Assembly: GCA_016199015.1 (NCBI GenBank)
Contig: JACQHN010000481.1
Location: forward strand, 1-11,191
Direction: 5' to 3'
Source of the DNA: Nitrospira defluvii
GTDB taxonomy: Bacteria > Nitrospirota > Nitrospiria > Nitrospirales > Nitrospiraceae
Length of the DNA: 11,191 bases
Shown: positions 1 through 5,813 of the stretch, in pieces
How the letters are laid out: every line of letters begins with the position of its first letter
How positions within the stretch are numbered: the stretch's first letter is position 1
Notes under the pieces: generated by a model
The model's input: only the letters and a program-made list of their open reading frames with translations
Told to the model about the DNA's origin: nothing
Database searches by the model: none
Program-made: the position numbers and the translations under genes

Positions 1-1434
1 GAGGAACGGTTCAGAGCGATCATGGACAATAGCCCGGCCCTGATTTTCATCAAAGACGTTGAGGGACGCTATCTTCAGGCCAATCGACGGTTTGAGACGG
101 TCTTCCATCTGGCCAACGACGATCTCATGGGCAAAACCGACGAGGAGGTCTTTCCGCCGGAGCAAGCCGCCGCATTTCACGCCAATGACCGCAAGGTCCT
201 GGAGGCCGGAACGCCGATGGAGTTTGAGGAAACGGCCCTCCATGGTGACGGGCCCCATACCAGCCTTGTCGTGAAGTTTCCCCTGCTCAATGCGCAGGGC
301 CGGTGTTACGCGTTGTGCGGCATCGCCACCGATATTACCGACCGGAAGCGGGCGGAGGAAGAACGACACCAACTCGCCAAGGATCGCCTTCTGTTGCTGG
401 AATCCACGGGAGAAGGGATTTATGGCATCGACCAAGAAGGCCGTTGCACCTTCATGAATACTGCCGCGGCGCGCATCCTTGGCTACATGCTGGACGAAAT
501 GCTCGGCAGGGACATGCACGAGTTGATTCACCATTCGTTTCAGGATGGTACGACCTATCCCCGCGAGTGCTGTCACATCTATGAGACGCTCACCAGCGGG
601 AAAGGGCGCCAGATCGATGATGAAGTGTTTTGGCGCAAGGACGGAAGCACATTCCCGGTCGCCTATTCTTCTTTTCCCGTTCTGGAACAAGAGCAGATCA
701 TTGGAGCAGTGGTGGTGTTTCTCGACATTACCGAACGCAAACGGGCAGAGGCGCAGCTGAAGGCTTCGTATACCCAGCTCAGAAACCTCACCGCGCGTTT
801 AGAATCGGTGCGAGAAGAGGAACGGATCCTCATCGCCCGGGAGATTCACGACGAATTGGGCCAGGCCTTGACCGGCGTCAAACTCGAACTTTCTTTATTG
901 CGCGACCAGTTGCCGGAAAGCTGCCCGGCTCTCACGAACAGGTTAGAATCGATTTCCACGCTCATCGATACCACGATACAATCCGTCCGACGGATTGCTA
1001 CGGAGTTACGGCCGATTGTGCTGGATCAACTCGGCCTCATCCCCGCCATCGAATGGCAGGCCCACGAATTCCAATCCCGCACCGGGATTCAATGCACGCT
1101 CGACATTTATCTGCGCTCTGTGACGTTGACTCACGCCGGATCGACGGCGATGTTCCGCATTTTCCAAGAAATCCTGACGAATGTGGCTCGCCATGCCCAG
1201 GCGACGGCGGTCAATATCACCCTCCAAGAGCAGTCCGGCAACCTCGTCCTCGAAGTACGCGACAATGGGCTGGGCGTGACCGAGGCCGACTTGTGCGATC
1301 CGAAATCCATTGGGCTGGTCGGGATGCGGGAACGGGCCCTGCTCCTGGGAGGGGAAACCACCTTCATGGGGAGTCCGGGAACAGGAACGACGGTGAGGGT
1401 CAGGATTCCCCTTGACCAGCCGCAGTCGGCATGA
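1..1434 (+). CDS. PAS-PAS sensor histidine kinase, NarL/DegS type (5' partial)
   Basis: The reading frame is open from base 1 and in-frame residues (EERFRAI) precede the first ATG at 22, so the gene starts left of the window. Numbering from that ATG, a PAS domain covers about 1-110 and ends in a DITDRKRAEE linker. A second PAS domain covers about 121-243 and ends in DITERKRAE. A short coiled coil leads into a HisKA_3 dimerisation domain with the phosphoacceptor His276 (REIHDELGQ). The HATPase domain has the N-box (Asn387 in EILTNVARHA), DNGLGV (414-419) and GLVGMRERA (431-439). I see no membrane segment in the visible part, so sensing is probably cytoplasmic through the PAS domains; the signal is unknown. 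Family knowledge says this class autophosphorylates on His and passes the phosphate to LuxR-type regulators. The next gene is such a regulator, starting 70 bases downstream, and is the likely partner. Confidence 0.95.
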   Translation, partial: EERFRAIMDNSPALIFIKDVEGRYLQANRRFETVFHLANDDLMGKTDEEVFPPEQAAAFHANDRKVLEAGTPMEFEETALHGDGPHTSLVVKFPLLNAQGRCYALCGIATDITDRKRAEEERHQLAKDRLLLLESTGEGIYGIDQEGRCTFMNTAAARILGYMLDEMLGRDMHELIHHSFQDGTTYPRECCHIYETLTSGKGRQIDDEVFWRKDGSTFPVAYSSFPVLEQEQIIGAVVVFLDITERKRAEAQLKASYTQLRNLTARLESVREEERILIAREIHDELGQALTGVKLELSLLRDQLPESCPALTNRLESISTLIDTTIQSVRRIATELRPIVLDQLGLIPAIEWQAHEFQSRTGIQCTLDIYLRSVTLTHAGSTAMFRIFQEILTNVARHAQATAVNITLQEQSGNLVLEVRDNGLGVTEADLCDPKSIGLVGMRERALLLGGETTFMGSPGTGTTVRVRIPLDQPQSA

Positions 1435-1504
1435 CGCCGCAAGGCATCGCATTTCGCCGGGCCTCGGTCCATCATACGGGCAAGAACGGAAACAGGAGCA
1501 TGTC

Positions 1505-2149
1505 GTGACGAGGATGCTGATCGTGGATGATCATGCCGTGGTGCGGCATGGCGTCAAGCAAATTCTTAGCGAACAGTTCCAGAGCGCCGTCATCGGCGAA
1601 GCTCAAAACGCGGAGGAGATGCTCGATCGGGTTCGAAAGAGCAACTGGGACATCGTGGTACTGGACGTGGGCATGCCGGGAAAGAGCGGCCTCGATGCGC
1701 TCAAGGAGCTCAAGCAGCTTCGCCCGAAACTTCCCGTCCTCGTACTGAGCGCCTATCCGGAGGACCAGCTGGCGCTACGGATGTTGAAGGCAGGCGCGGC
1801 CGGCTACCTATCGAAAGACAGCGCGCCGAACGAATTGGTGCAAGCCCTCCGGAAGATCCTCGGCGGCGGCAAATTCGTCAGTGCGGCGGTGGCGGAACTA
1901 CTGGCACTGAATCTGGAGAGTGATTTAGAGAAACCTCTGCACGAGCAGTTGTCGGATCGCGAGTACCAAGTCATGTGTTTAATCGCAGTGGGGAAGAGCT
2001 TGAAAGACATCGCGGATGATCTGTGCGTCGGGATCAGCACCATCAATACCTATCGGGCGCGTATCCTCGAAAAAATGCGACTGAAGAACAACACCGAATT
2101 GACGCATTACGCTATAGAAAATCATCTGGTGAACCGGCTCCTCAAGTGA
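1505..2149 (+). CDS. LuxR/NarL-family response regulator with intact receiver
   Basis: This 214-residue protein has the usual length and layout of a NarL/FixJ regulator. The receiver (about 1-120) has the acidic pair Asp8-Asp9, phosphoacceptor Asp54 (VVLDVGMPG), Ser82 and Lys104 (YLSKD), so all the phosphorylation residues are present. The LuxR helix-turn-helix covers about 148-205 (LSDREYQVM, then KDIADDLCVGISTINTYRARI). I chose the GTG at 1505 because AGGAG lies at 1494-1498 with a six-base gap. The frame stays open further upstream but that part does not look like receiver sequence; ATG 1514 is a weaker alternative. It follows the sensor kinase on the same strand and is very probably its output, binding DNA once phosphorylated. 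Target genes cannot be read from the window. Confidence 0.95.
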   Translation: MTRMLIVDDHAVVRHGVKQILSEQFQSAVIGEAQNAEEMLDRVRKSNWDIVVLDVGMPGKSGLDALKELKQLRPKLPVLVLSAYPEDQLALRMLKAGAAGYLSKDSAPNELVQALRKILGGGKFVSAAVAELLALNLESDLEKPLHEQLSDREYQVMCLIAVGKSLKDIADDLCVGISTINTYRARILEKMRLKNNTELTHYAIENHLVNRLLK

Positions 2150-2426
2150 GCTTCTTCCCCCCTCTCATGATTTTCTCCCCTTTCCCGCTCCCCCAGCTCT
2201 CTTCGTAGCATAAACGTCGACAGGCACAGCCCGCAAAACGGCGACAGATAAACTGCGCAAAGAGCGATGGTGCTTACCCTCATGTCCCGGTACAAATAGA
2301 CCCGCCGATACAGCCAGCTTGTGAGTGGCCATCCTCGCAGTGGTTTTCCAGAAGGGATGATCGGGCGGCAGTATCCGTACTGTGCATCCTTGAGACCAAG
2401 ACCACCGGGAGCACGTGGGGGGTTGT
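2150..2426 (+). other. Intergenic region with a pyrimidine-rich tract and a small palindrome
   Basis: No gene is supported here. The tract 2151-2204, just after the regulator stop codon, is 48 pyrimidines out of 54 bases on the plus strand. At 2369-2382 there is a small perfect inverted repeat, CAGTA-tccg-TACTG, upstream of the next gene, which could be an operator or chance. I see no convincing -35/-10 pair and no hairpin with a T-run, so the boundary between the two-component pair and the next gene group is inferred from the gap alone. Confidence 0.5.
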
Positions 2427-2714
2427 ATGACCGAGAACTACGAAATCGGGGCGCTCATAACGCAAGAGCTGGAACAGCATGGTCCCTGCATGTTGGAAGC
2501 CCTCGCTCACAAACTTCCAACCTGTAGCTGGAACCAGGTGTTTATGGCGGTTGACACACTTTCACGGGAAGGAACGCTCACGCTCCAACCTCGCGCTCGC
2601 TTCCAATACATAGTTTCCCTCGCGCCTGCCCAGAAACATGCCTTGCACCATTTTGATCCCAGCAGGAGTGTAGCGGGAATGCTGCAGAGAGGCAGTGGTT
2701 CATACGGGAACTAA
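2427..2714 (+). CDS. Small winged-helix-like hypothetical protein
   Basis: This 95-residue protein starts at the ATG at 2427 (MTENYEIG). The G-run at 2417-2422 is a weak ribosome-binding site; an in-frame GTG at 2415 is the alternative. Residues about 5-60 have the pattern of a winged-helix fold: a helix (IGALITQELEQHG), a second helix (LEALAHKLP), a recognition-like helix (NQVFMAVDTLSREG), then a hydrophobic strand pair (TLTLQP, FQYIVSL). The tail is not recognisable. It could be a small DNA-binding regulator, but the fold call is from residue pattern only. It is followed 13 bases later by a receiver-like gene on the same strand, so the two are probably co-transcribed. Confidence 0.7.
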   Translation: MTENYEIGALITQELEQHGPCMLEALAHKLPTCSWNQVFMAVDTLSREGTLTLQPRARFQYIVSLAPAQKHALHHFDPSRSVAGMLQRGSGSYGN

Positions 2715-2727
2715 GGGAGGCCGACAA

Positions 2728-3147
2728 ATGAAACCTACCATGCGGAGAACCAAGCAGACCGGAAGAACGCGCGTGATGATTGTCGATCCTGAGTGGCAGT
2801 TTGGACTCGAACTTGCCGATTGTCTCGCAACCAGCGGATACCAGGCAATCCTCGTTCGAAGTCTTGAGTCGATGATCGACGATCTCGGCGAGTTGCAGCC
2901 CGGTGCGATCTTGCTCCGCGCTGATTCGTACGACGACAAGCTCGGGGGCCATGGGGCCGAAACATTAGAAACCGTCAAGGCCCTCTGTCCGCAGGCACCA
3001 GTGCTGATGCTGACCAAGCCGGGTCATGACACCTTACCTGCTGTACCGCAGCGCACAGTCGAAGCCTCCCCACCCATTATCCCACCGACTCGGGTGGTGG
3101 AGCTGCTTCAAACAAAGCTCGGCATCCCTTGCGCGCGTGTGCTCTAA
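2728..3147 (+). CDS. Degenerate receiver-domain protein (pseudo-receiver)
   Basis: This 139-residue single-domain protein starts at ATG 2728, with AAGGGAGG at 2713-2720 as a strong ribosome-binding site. The layout is that of a CheY-like receiver: strand 1 VMIVD (16-20), strand 3 GAILL (59-63), strand 4 PVLMLTK (91-97), and a final helix TRVVELLQTKLG. Key residues are altered. The acidic pair is Asp20-Pro21, and Arg64 (ILLRADS) occupies the position where the phosphoacceptor Asp is expected. The conserved Lys-Pro after strand 5 is also not evident. It therefore should not accept phosphate in the usual way and is more likely a protein-interaction module. It has no output domain. The small winged-helix-like gene just upstream is the natural candidate partner; that is inference. 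Confidence 0.8.
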   Translation: MKPTMRRTKQTGRTRVMIVDPEWQFGLELADCLATSGYQAILVRSLESMIDDLGELQPGAILLRADSYDDKLGGHGAETLETVKALCPQAPVLMLTKPGHDTLPAVPQRTVEASPPIIPPTRVVELLQTKLGIPCARVL

Positions 3148-3202
3148 CATGGCGCGCTCATCTTAAAGCACACAAGCAGTCAACTCCAAGGAGACGTCAC
3201 AC

Positions 3203-3517
3203 ATGGCACGACAGCGAGCAAAAACGACCCTGGACACCAATGGACGACAGGGGCGATCCCTCGCCCCCACGAATGCGCCGAGGCAAGACAACAGGGATCG
3301 TCAGGCCTTGTCGCACAAGAACGGCAACGGCACTGCGACCGGTGACACCAGGACGCGTATCGAGCAGCTCGCCTATGAGTTGTACCAGCGACGAGGATGC
3401 CTGGACGGTCATGATTGGGAGGATTGGCTGGAAGCCGAACGGCTGGCACTTACACAGCCTGCGCGTGCAAGCCAAGACGGTTCTGATCGCCTTCCGACCA
3501 CCACCACATTGGCCTAA
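3203..3517 (+). CDS. DUF2934 family protein
   Basis: This 104-residue protein starts at ATG 3203 with AAGGAG a few bases upstream at about 3188-3193. Residues 1-50 are polar and low in hydrophobic residues (rich in R, K, N, T, G) and are probably disordered. Residues about 53-80 carry the DUF2934 signature: I-x2-LAYELY-x2-RG, then GHD and EDWLEAE. The tail after 82 is again polar. DUF2934 proteins are small, predicted soluble and of unknown function; the domain often sits at the end of short proteins in Nitrospira, Acidobacteria and Proteobacteria. It lies between a pseudo-receiver and a Cys-rich protein in the same direction, with an 18-base gap to the latter, so an operon is likely. Confidence 0.85.
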   Translation: MARQRAKTTLDTNGRQGRSLAPTNAPRQDNRDRQALSHKNGNGTATGDTRTRIEQLAYELYQRRGCLDGHDWEDWLEAERLALTQPARASQDGSDRLPTTTTLA

Positions 3518-3535
3518 TGCGTGAGGAGATGCGCG

Positions 3536-3976
3536 ATGGCAAACGGAGGACCGGTCCTAGAGAACATCACGATGCTCTGCCCGACTACCCACTGCGGCCA
3601 TCTGATGGAACTCGACTCCCGTGCCGGTTATGACGCGCGCACAGGTCTCGAATGTTTGCATTGTGGCCATTGCGGACATCGAGGGATGAAGGCGCGGAAT
3701 GGGGTACAGCTCCTATTTTCGGCGCAGCATGAATATGTCTTCAGTTATGGTCCGTCCCTCTCCTATCTTAAGGTCGTGCTGTCAACCGTCGCGCTGAATC
3801 TGTTCAGGGTACAAGGCCTGACAGCAGTGCAACTGGCCGCCCATGTCGCCGAATGGGCGCTCCTCATGGGACAGGTCTGTGGCACGGTTCGACCCGCAGG
3901 CGACCTCGTCCTTTCGAGCTGTTATGAATATTGCCGACGACAGGCGCTGAAAAGTTCCAGTGTCTCATCTCTGTAG
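3536..3976 (+). CDS. Cys/His-rich probable zinc-ribbon protein of unknown function
   Basis: This 146-residue protein starts at ATG 3536, with GAGGAG at 3523-3528 and a seven-base gap; the GTG at 3521 overlaps that site and is less likely. The N-terminal third has Cys15, Cys20, Cys40, Cys43 and Cys46, with His19, His22, His42, His45 and His48 interspersed. This resembles a zinc ribbon with knuckles CPTTHC and CLHCGHC, although the first spacing (C-x4-C) is unusual. The middle and C-terminal parts (about 65-140) look helical, with moderately hydrophobic stretches (LKVVLSTVALNLF, AAHVAEWALLMG) too short or polar to call membrane segments with confidence. I do not recognise the family. Metal binding is inferred from spacing only. 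It is in the same-strand gene run with DUF2934 and the regulators. Confidence 0.7.
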   Translation: MANGGPVLENITMLCPTTHCGHLMELDSRAGYDARTGLECLHCGHCGHRGMKARNGVQLLFSAQHEYVFSYGPSLSYLKVVLSTVALNLFRVQGLTAVQLAAHVAEWALLMGQVCGTVRPAGDLVLSSCYEYCRRQALKSSSVSSL

Positions 3977-4017
3977 CCCTGTGGAACTGACGGACTGACA
4001 GAAAGCAGGTCCTTCCC

Positions 4018-4185
4018 ATGTCGGCATTGATTCGTCTGGTAGTCCGGGCCTTCCCTGGCGCAGCAAATACTCTCTCACGGTCTCTGGATGGGTTTGTAAA
4101 ACAGTTTCAGGATGGGCGCGATGTGATCACTGCAGACCTCGAACACCTGCGGCAGGTCTCTTCCATCAGGAAAGCCGTCATATGA
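4018..4185 (+). CDS. 55-residue hypothetical protein, ATGA-coupled to the next regulator
   Basis: A short frame runs from ATG 4018 to TGA 4183-4185. AGCAGG at about 4004-4009 sits eight bases before the ATG and is a fair ribosome-binding site. The stop codon overlaps the ATG of the LuxR-type gene at 4182 in an ATGA arrangement, a classic sign of translational coupling in bacteria. The protein begins MSALIRLVVRAF and continues with FVKQFQDGRDVITADLEHLRQ, which reads as an amphipathic, probably helical peptide. I recognise no family. The evidence for a real gene is the start site, ribosome-binding site and overlap; conservation would decide. Confidence 0.6.
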   Translation: MSALIRLVVRAFPGAANTLSRSLDGFVKQFQDGRDVITADLEHLRQVSSIRKAVI

Positions 4186-4877
4186 TTGGACTGGAACGAG
4201 GCCATGCCCTGATTACCATGGCAATTGTCAGTACGAATTACCTTGTGCGGCTCGGGCTCCAGACAGTCATCAAGACCCGCGCGCACATCCAACTCATTGG
4301 CGAAGCGACGAGCGTCGCTGAGGCAGAGGAACTCATCGCACGAGAGAAACCTCATCTGGTCTTGGTCGACTCAGAGGGCGAGATTAATATTCGGGAACTG
4401 GTCCGAAAGCTGAAGGCATCCGTCCCGACGATAAAAATTATTTTACTCGGTGGGATTGAAGACGCACAGGGCACATGGCAAGGCTTGTCATCCTGGATAG
4501 ACGGCATTGTGCTGAGCATTCAGCCGCCGCCGGCCTTACTCGCGACCATCGACTACGTCTGTCATGGCCAGGCAAAGACGATACCAGATGAACTCAATGG
4601 AACAGGCCGACTGAACGGAATGGCCCTCGGCATCTCCAATGCAGGCCCCTCATCGCTGAGGAGCTCGGACACCTTGACCAAACGCGAGCGTGAGATCATC
4701 GATTTGATTGGGCAAGGACTCCCAAATAAAGACATTGCCGACCGTCTCTGCATCTGTTCCACGACCGTGCGCCATCACCTCACCAGCATCTTTGACAAAC
4801 TCGGCGTGACCAGCCGCCAGAAGCTTCTGATTCGAGCCCACCAGCATGGCCTCGTGGAATTCAGGACCTTTGCATAA
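4182..4877 (+). CDS. LuxR-type transcriptional regulator with degenerate receiver
   Basis: This 231-residue protein starts at ATG 4182, overlapping the preceding short gene; AGGAAAG just upstream can serve as its ribosome-binding site. ATG 4218 (MAIVSTNY) is an alternative with a poorer site. Residues about 12-130 follow the receiver fold: AIVSTNYLVRLGLQ (strand 1, helix 1), HLVLVDSEGE (strand 3), IKIILLGG (strand 4) and DGIVLSIQPP (strand 5). Asp63 is present at the phosphoacceptor position, but the acidic pair is Ser17-Thr18 and the conserved Lys is Ser112, so normal Mg-dependent phosphorylation is unlikely. A complete LuxR helix-turn-helix follows at about 164-225 (LTKREREI, NKDIADRLCICSTTVRHHLTSIFDKLGV). 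It probably binds DNA without a partner kinase, perhaps controlled by the coupled small protein or another ligand; that is inference. Confidence 0.9.
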   Translation: MIGLERGHALITMAIVSTNYLVRLGLQTVIKTRAHIQLIGEATSVAEAEELIAREKPHLVLVDSEGEINIRELVRKLKASVPTIKIILLGGIEDAQGTWQGLSSWIDGIVLSIQPPPALLATIDYVCHGQAKTIPDELNGTGRLNGMALGISNAGPSSLRSSDTLTKREREIIDLIGQGLPNKDIADRLCICSTTVRHHLTSIFDKLGVTSRQKLLIRAHQHGLVEFRTFA

Positions 4878-4933
4878 ATTTTCACGAGTGAGGTGGGATG
4901 GACCACTTTGAATGCAAGGCAGCTGAGTTCCGC

Positions 4934-5608
4934 TCAGGAATCGACTTTTTCGGTGACTCTTGCGACGAACGCCTTCTGCTTCATGCGTTCCATCAGTTCA
5001 GAAAAAGACCCTTCGCGCAGAATACGTGAGAACTGCGTCTGGTAATTCGCCACGATGCTGGCGCCATCGCAGACCAGGTCATTTATGAGCCACGTTCCAG
5101 ACCGGTGCACCACCTGAAACTCAATCCTCGTATCAACGTCCGCCCCGGCAGGCGCCGTCGTCACCTGCATCGCTTCTTCATTGCCCCGTTCGGAAAGATA
5201 CGCGACCTGCGCAGAGGAGTACTCTCGGAGTCTGTCAGCCACCTCATCGCGCAACAACTGCACGAACAACCGGACATACTGCCGTCGCTCGGCAGCATTC
5301 AATCCGTTCCAGGCCTCTCCGAGGGAACGCTCGGCCATCTCTTCGTAGTTGAACGAGCGCCGCACGACTTGCTCGATTTCCCACTGACGTTGCGCCGACC
5401 GGCTGGCATCCTTCAGTTCCGTCAGGATGTATAGGATATCGTTCATAGCGCGCTGGACCGCCAGCGTGGGACTTTGCTCGGATAATGGGGATCCCGCGTG
5501 AGCATTCCCCAACAGCATCACGGACAGGACCAAGAATGCGGCCCGTCGACACCACCGCCAACTTACTGAGCCCGGTTCAGGCCTCACGCCCCTGGAATTG
5601 CGCCCCAT
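4934..5608 (-). CDS. mlaC: MlaC/Ttg2D-family periplasmic phospholipid carrier
   Basis: The product is 224 residues if it starts at the ATG at 5608, supported by AGGCAGGGG just upstream and by a candidate promoter farther up; a GTG at 5629 would add seven residues. An arginine-containing n-region and hydrophobic core (about 23-34) end in AHA-GS, giving a likely Sec cleavage after Ala38. The mature part matches the MlaC/Ttg2D family: VVRRSFNYEEMAERSLG, W-x-GLN-AERRQYVRLFVQLL, a central AQVAYLSERG, then GTWLINDLVCDGASIVANYQTQF near the end. MlaC proteins carry phospholipids between the outer membrane and the MlaFEDB transporter in the inner membrane. No other mla gene is in the window, so this is an orphan copy here, next to and divergent from a cell-wall hydrolase. 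It converges with the LuxR-type gene. Confidence 0.9.
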   Translation of the reverse strand: MGRNSRGVRPEPGSVSWRWCRRAAFLVLSVMLLGNAHAGSPLSEQSPTLAVQRAMNDILYILTELKDASRSAQRQWEIEQVVRRSFNYEEMAERSLGEAWNGLNAAERRQYVRLFVQLLRDEVADRLREYSSAQVAYLSERGNEEAMQVTTAPAGADVDTRIEFQVVHRSGTWLINDLVCDGASIVANYQTQFSRILREGSFSELMERMKQKAFVARVTEKVDS

Positions 5609-5648
5609 ATACCCCTGCCTTTCGGTCACAGCTCAATGTCAGTGTAGT

Positions 5649-5678
5649 ATCGTACTGGTCCCCAAAACCACCCGTCAA
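5649..5678 (-). promoter_or_regulatory. Candidate sigma-70 promoter for the mlaC-like gene
   Basis: On the minus strand TTGACG (5673-5678) is followed after 18 bases by TACGAT (5649-5654). The -35 is close to consensus and the -10 matches four of six. Transcription would begin near 5642, about 34 bases before the ATG at 5608, which fits that start better than the GTG at 5629. Confidence 0.45.
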
Positions 5679-5801
5679 GCACGTGGATATACCTGGTGCC
5701 TGAGCCCGAGCGTGCATCGGCAGGGCGCCGGCCTTCGTACTGCTCTCAGCCGGATCGAGGCCCATTGAGAGATTTTCTTTTCCTCTCCCATAAACCTTCG
5801 G

Positions 5802-5807
5802 TATACT
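5802..5807 (+). promoter_or_regulatory. Candidate -10 element (TATACT) very close to the mltC-like start
   Basis: TATACT matches the sigma-70 -10 consensus at five of six positions and ends six bases before the ATG at 5814. No good -35 lies 16-18 bases upstream; TTGAGA at 5765-5770 is too far away. No Shine-Dalgarno sequence precedes the ATG. If the element is used, the transcript would begin at or near the start codon. Confidence 0.4.
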
Positions 5808-5813
5808 CCCGCC

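Noticed and set aside
630..1415. Long plus-strand frame of 261 codons inside the sensor kinase
   Set aside because: It lies fully within the kinase gene in another frame, has Arg/Pro-rich shadow composition and no domain pattern.
2550..2585. Internal TTGACA at about 2551 as a promoter for the pseudo-receiver gene
   Set aside because: No acceptable -10 lies 16-18 bases downstream and the site is inside a coding region.
4923..4937. CTGAG-ttccg-CTCAG hairpin between the convergent LuxR and mlaC-like genes as a terminator
   Set aside because: The stem has only five base pairs, overlaps the mlaC stop codon and is not followed by a T-run on either strand.
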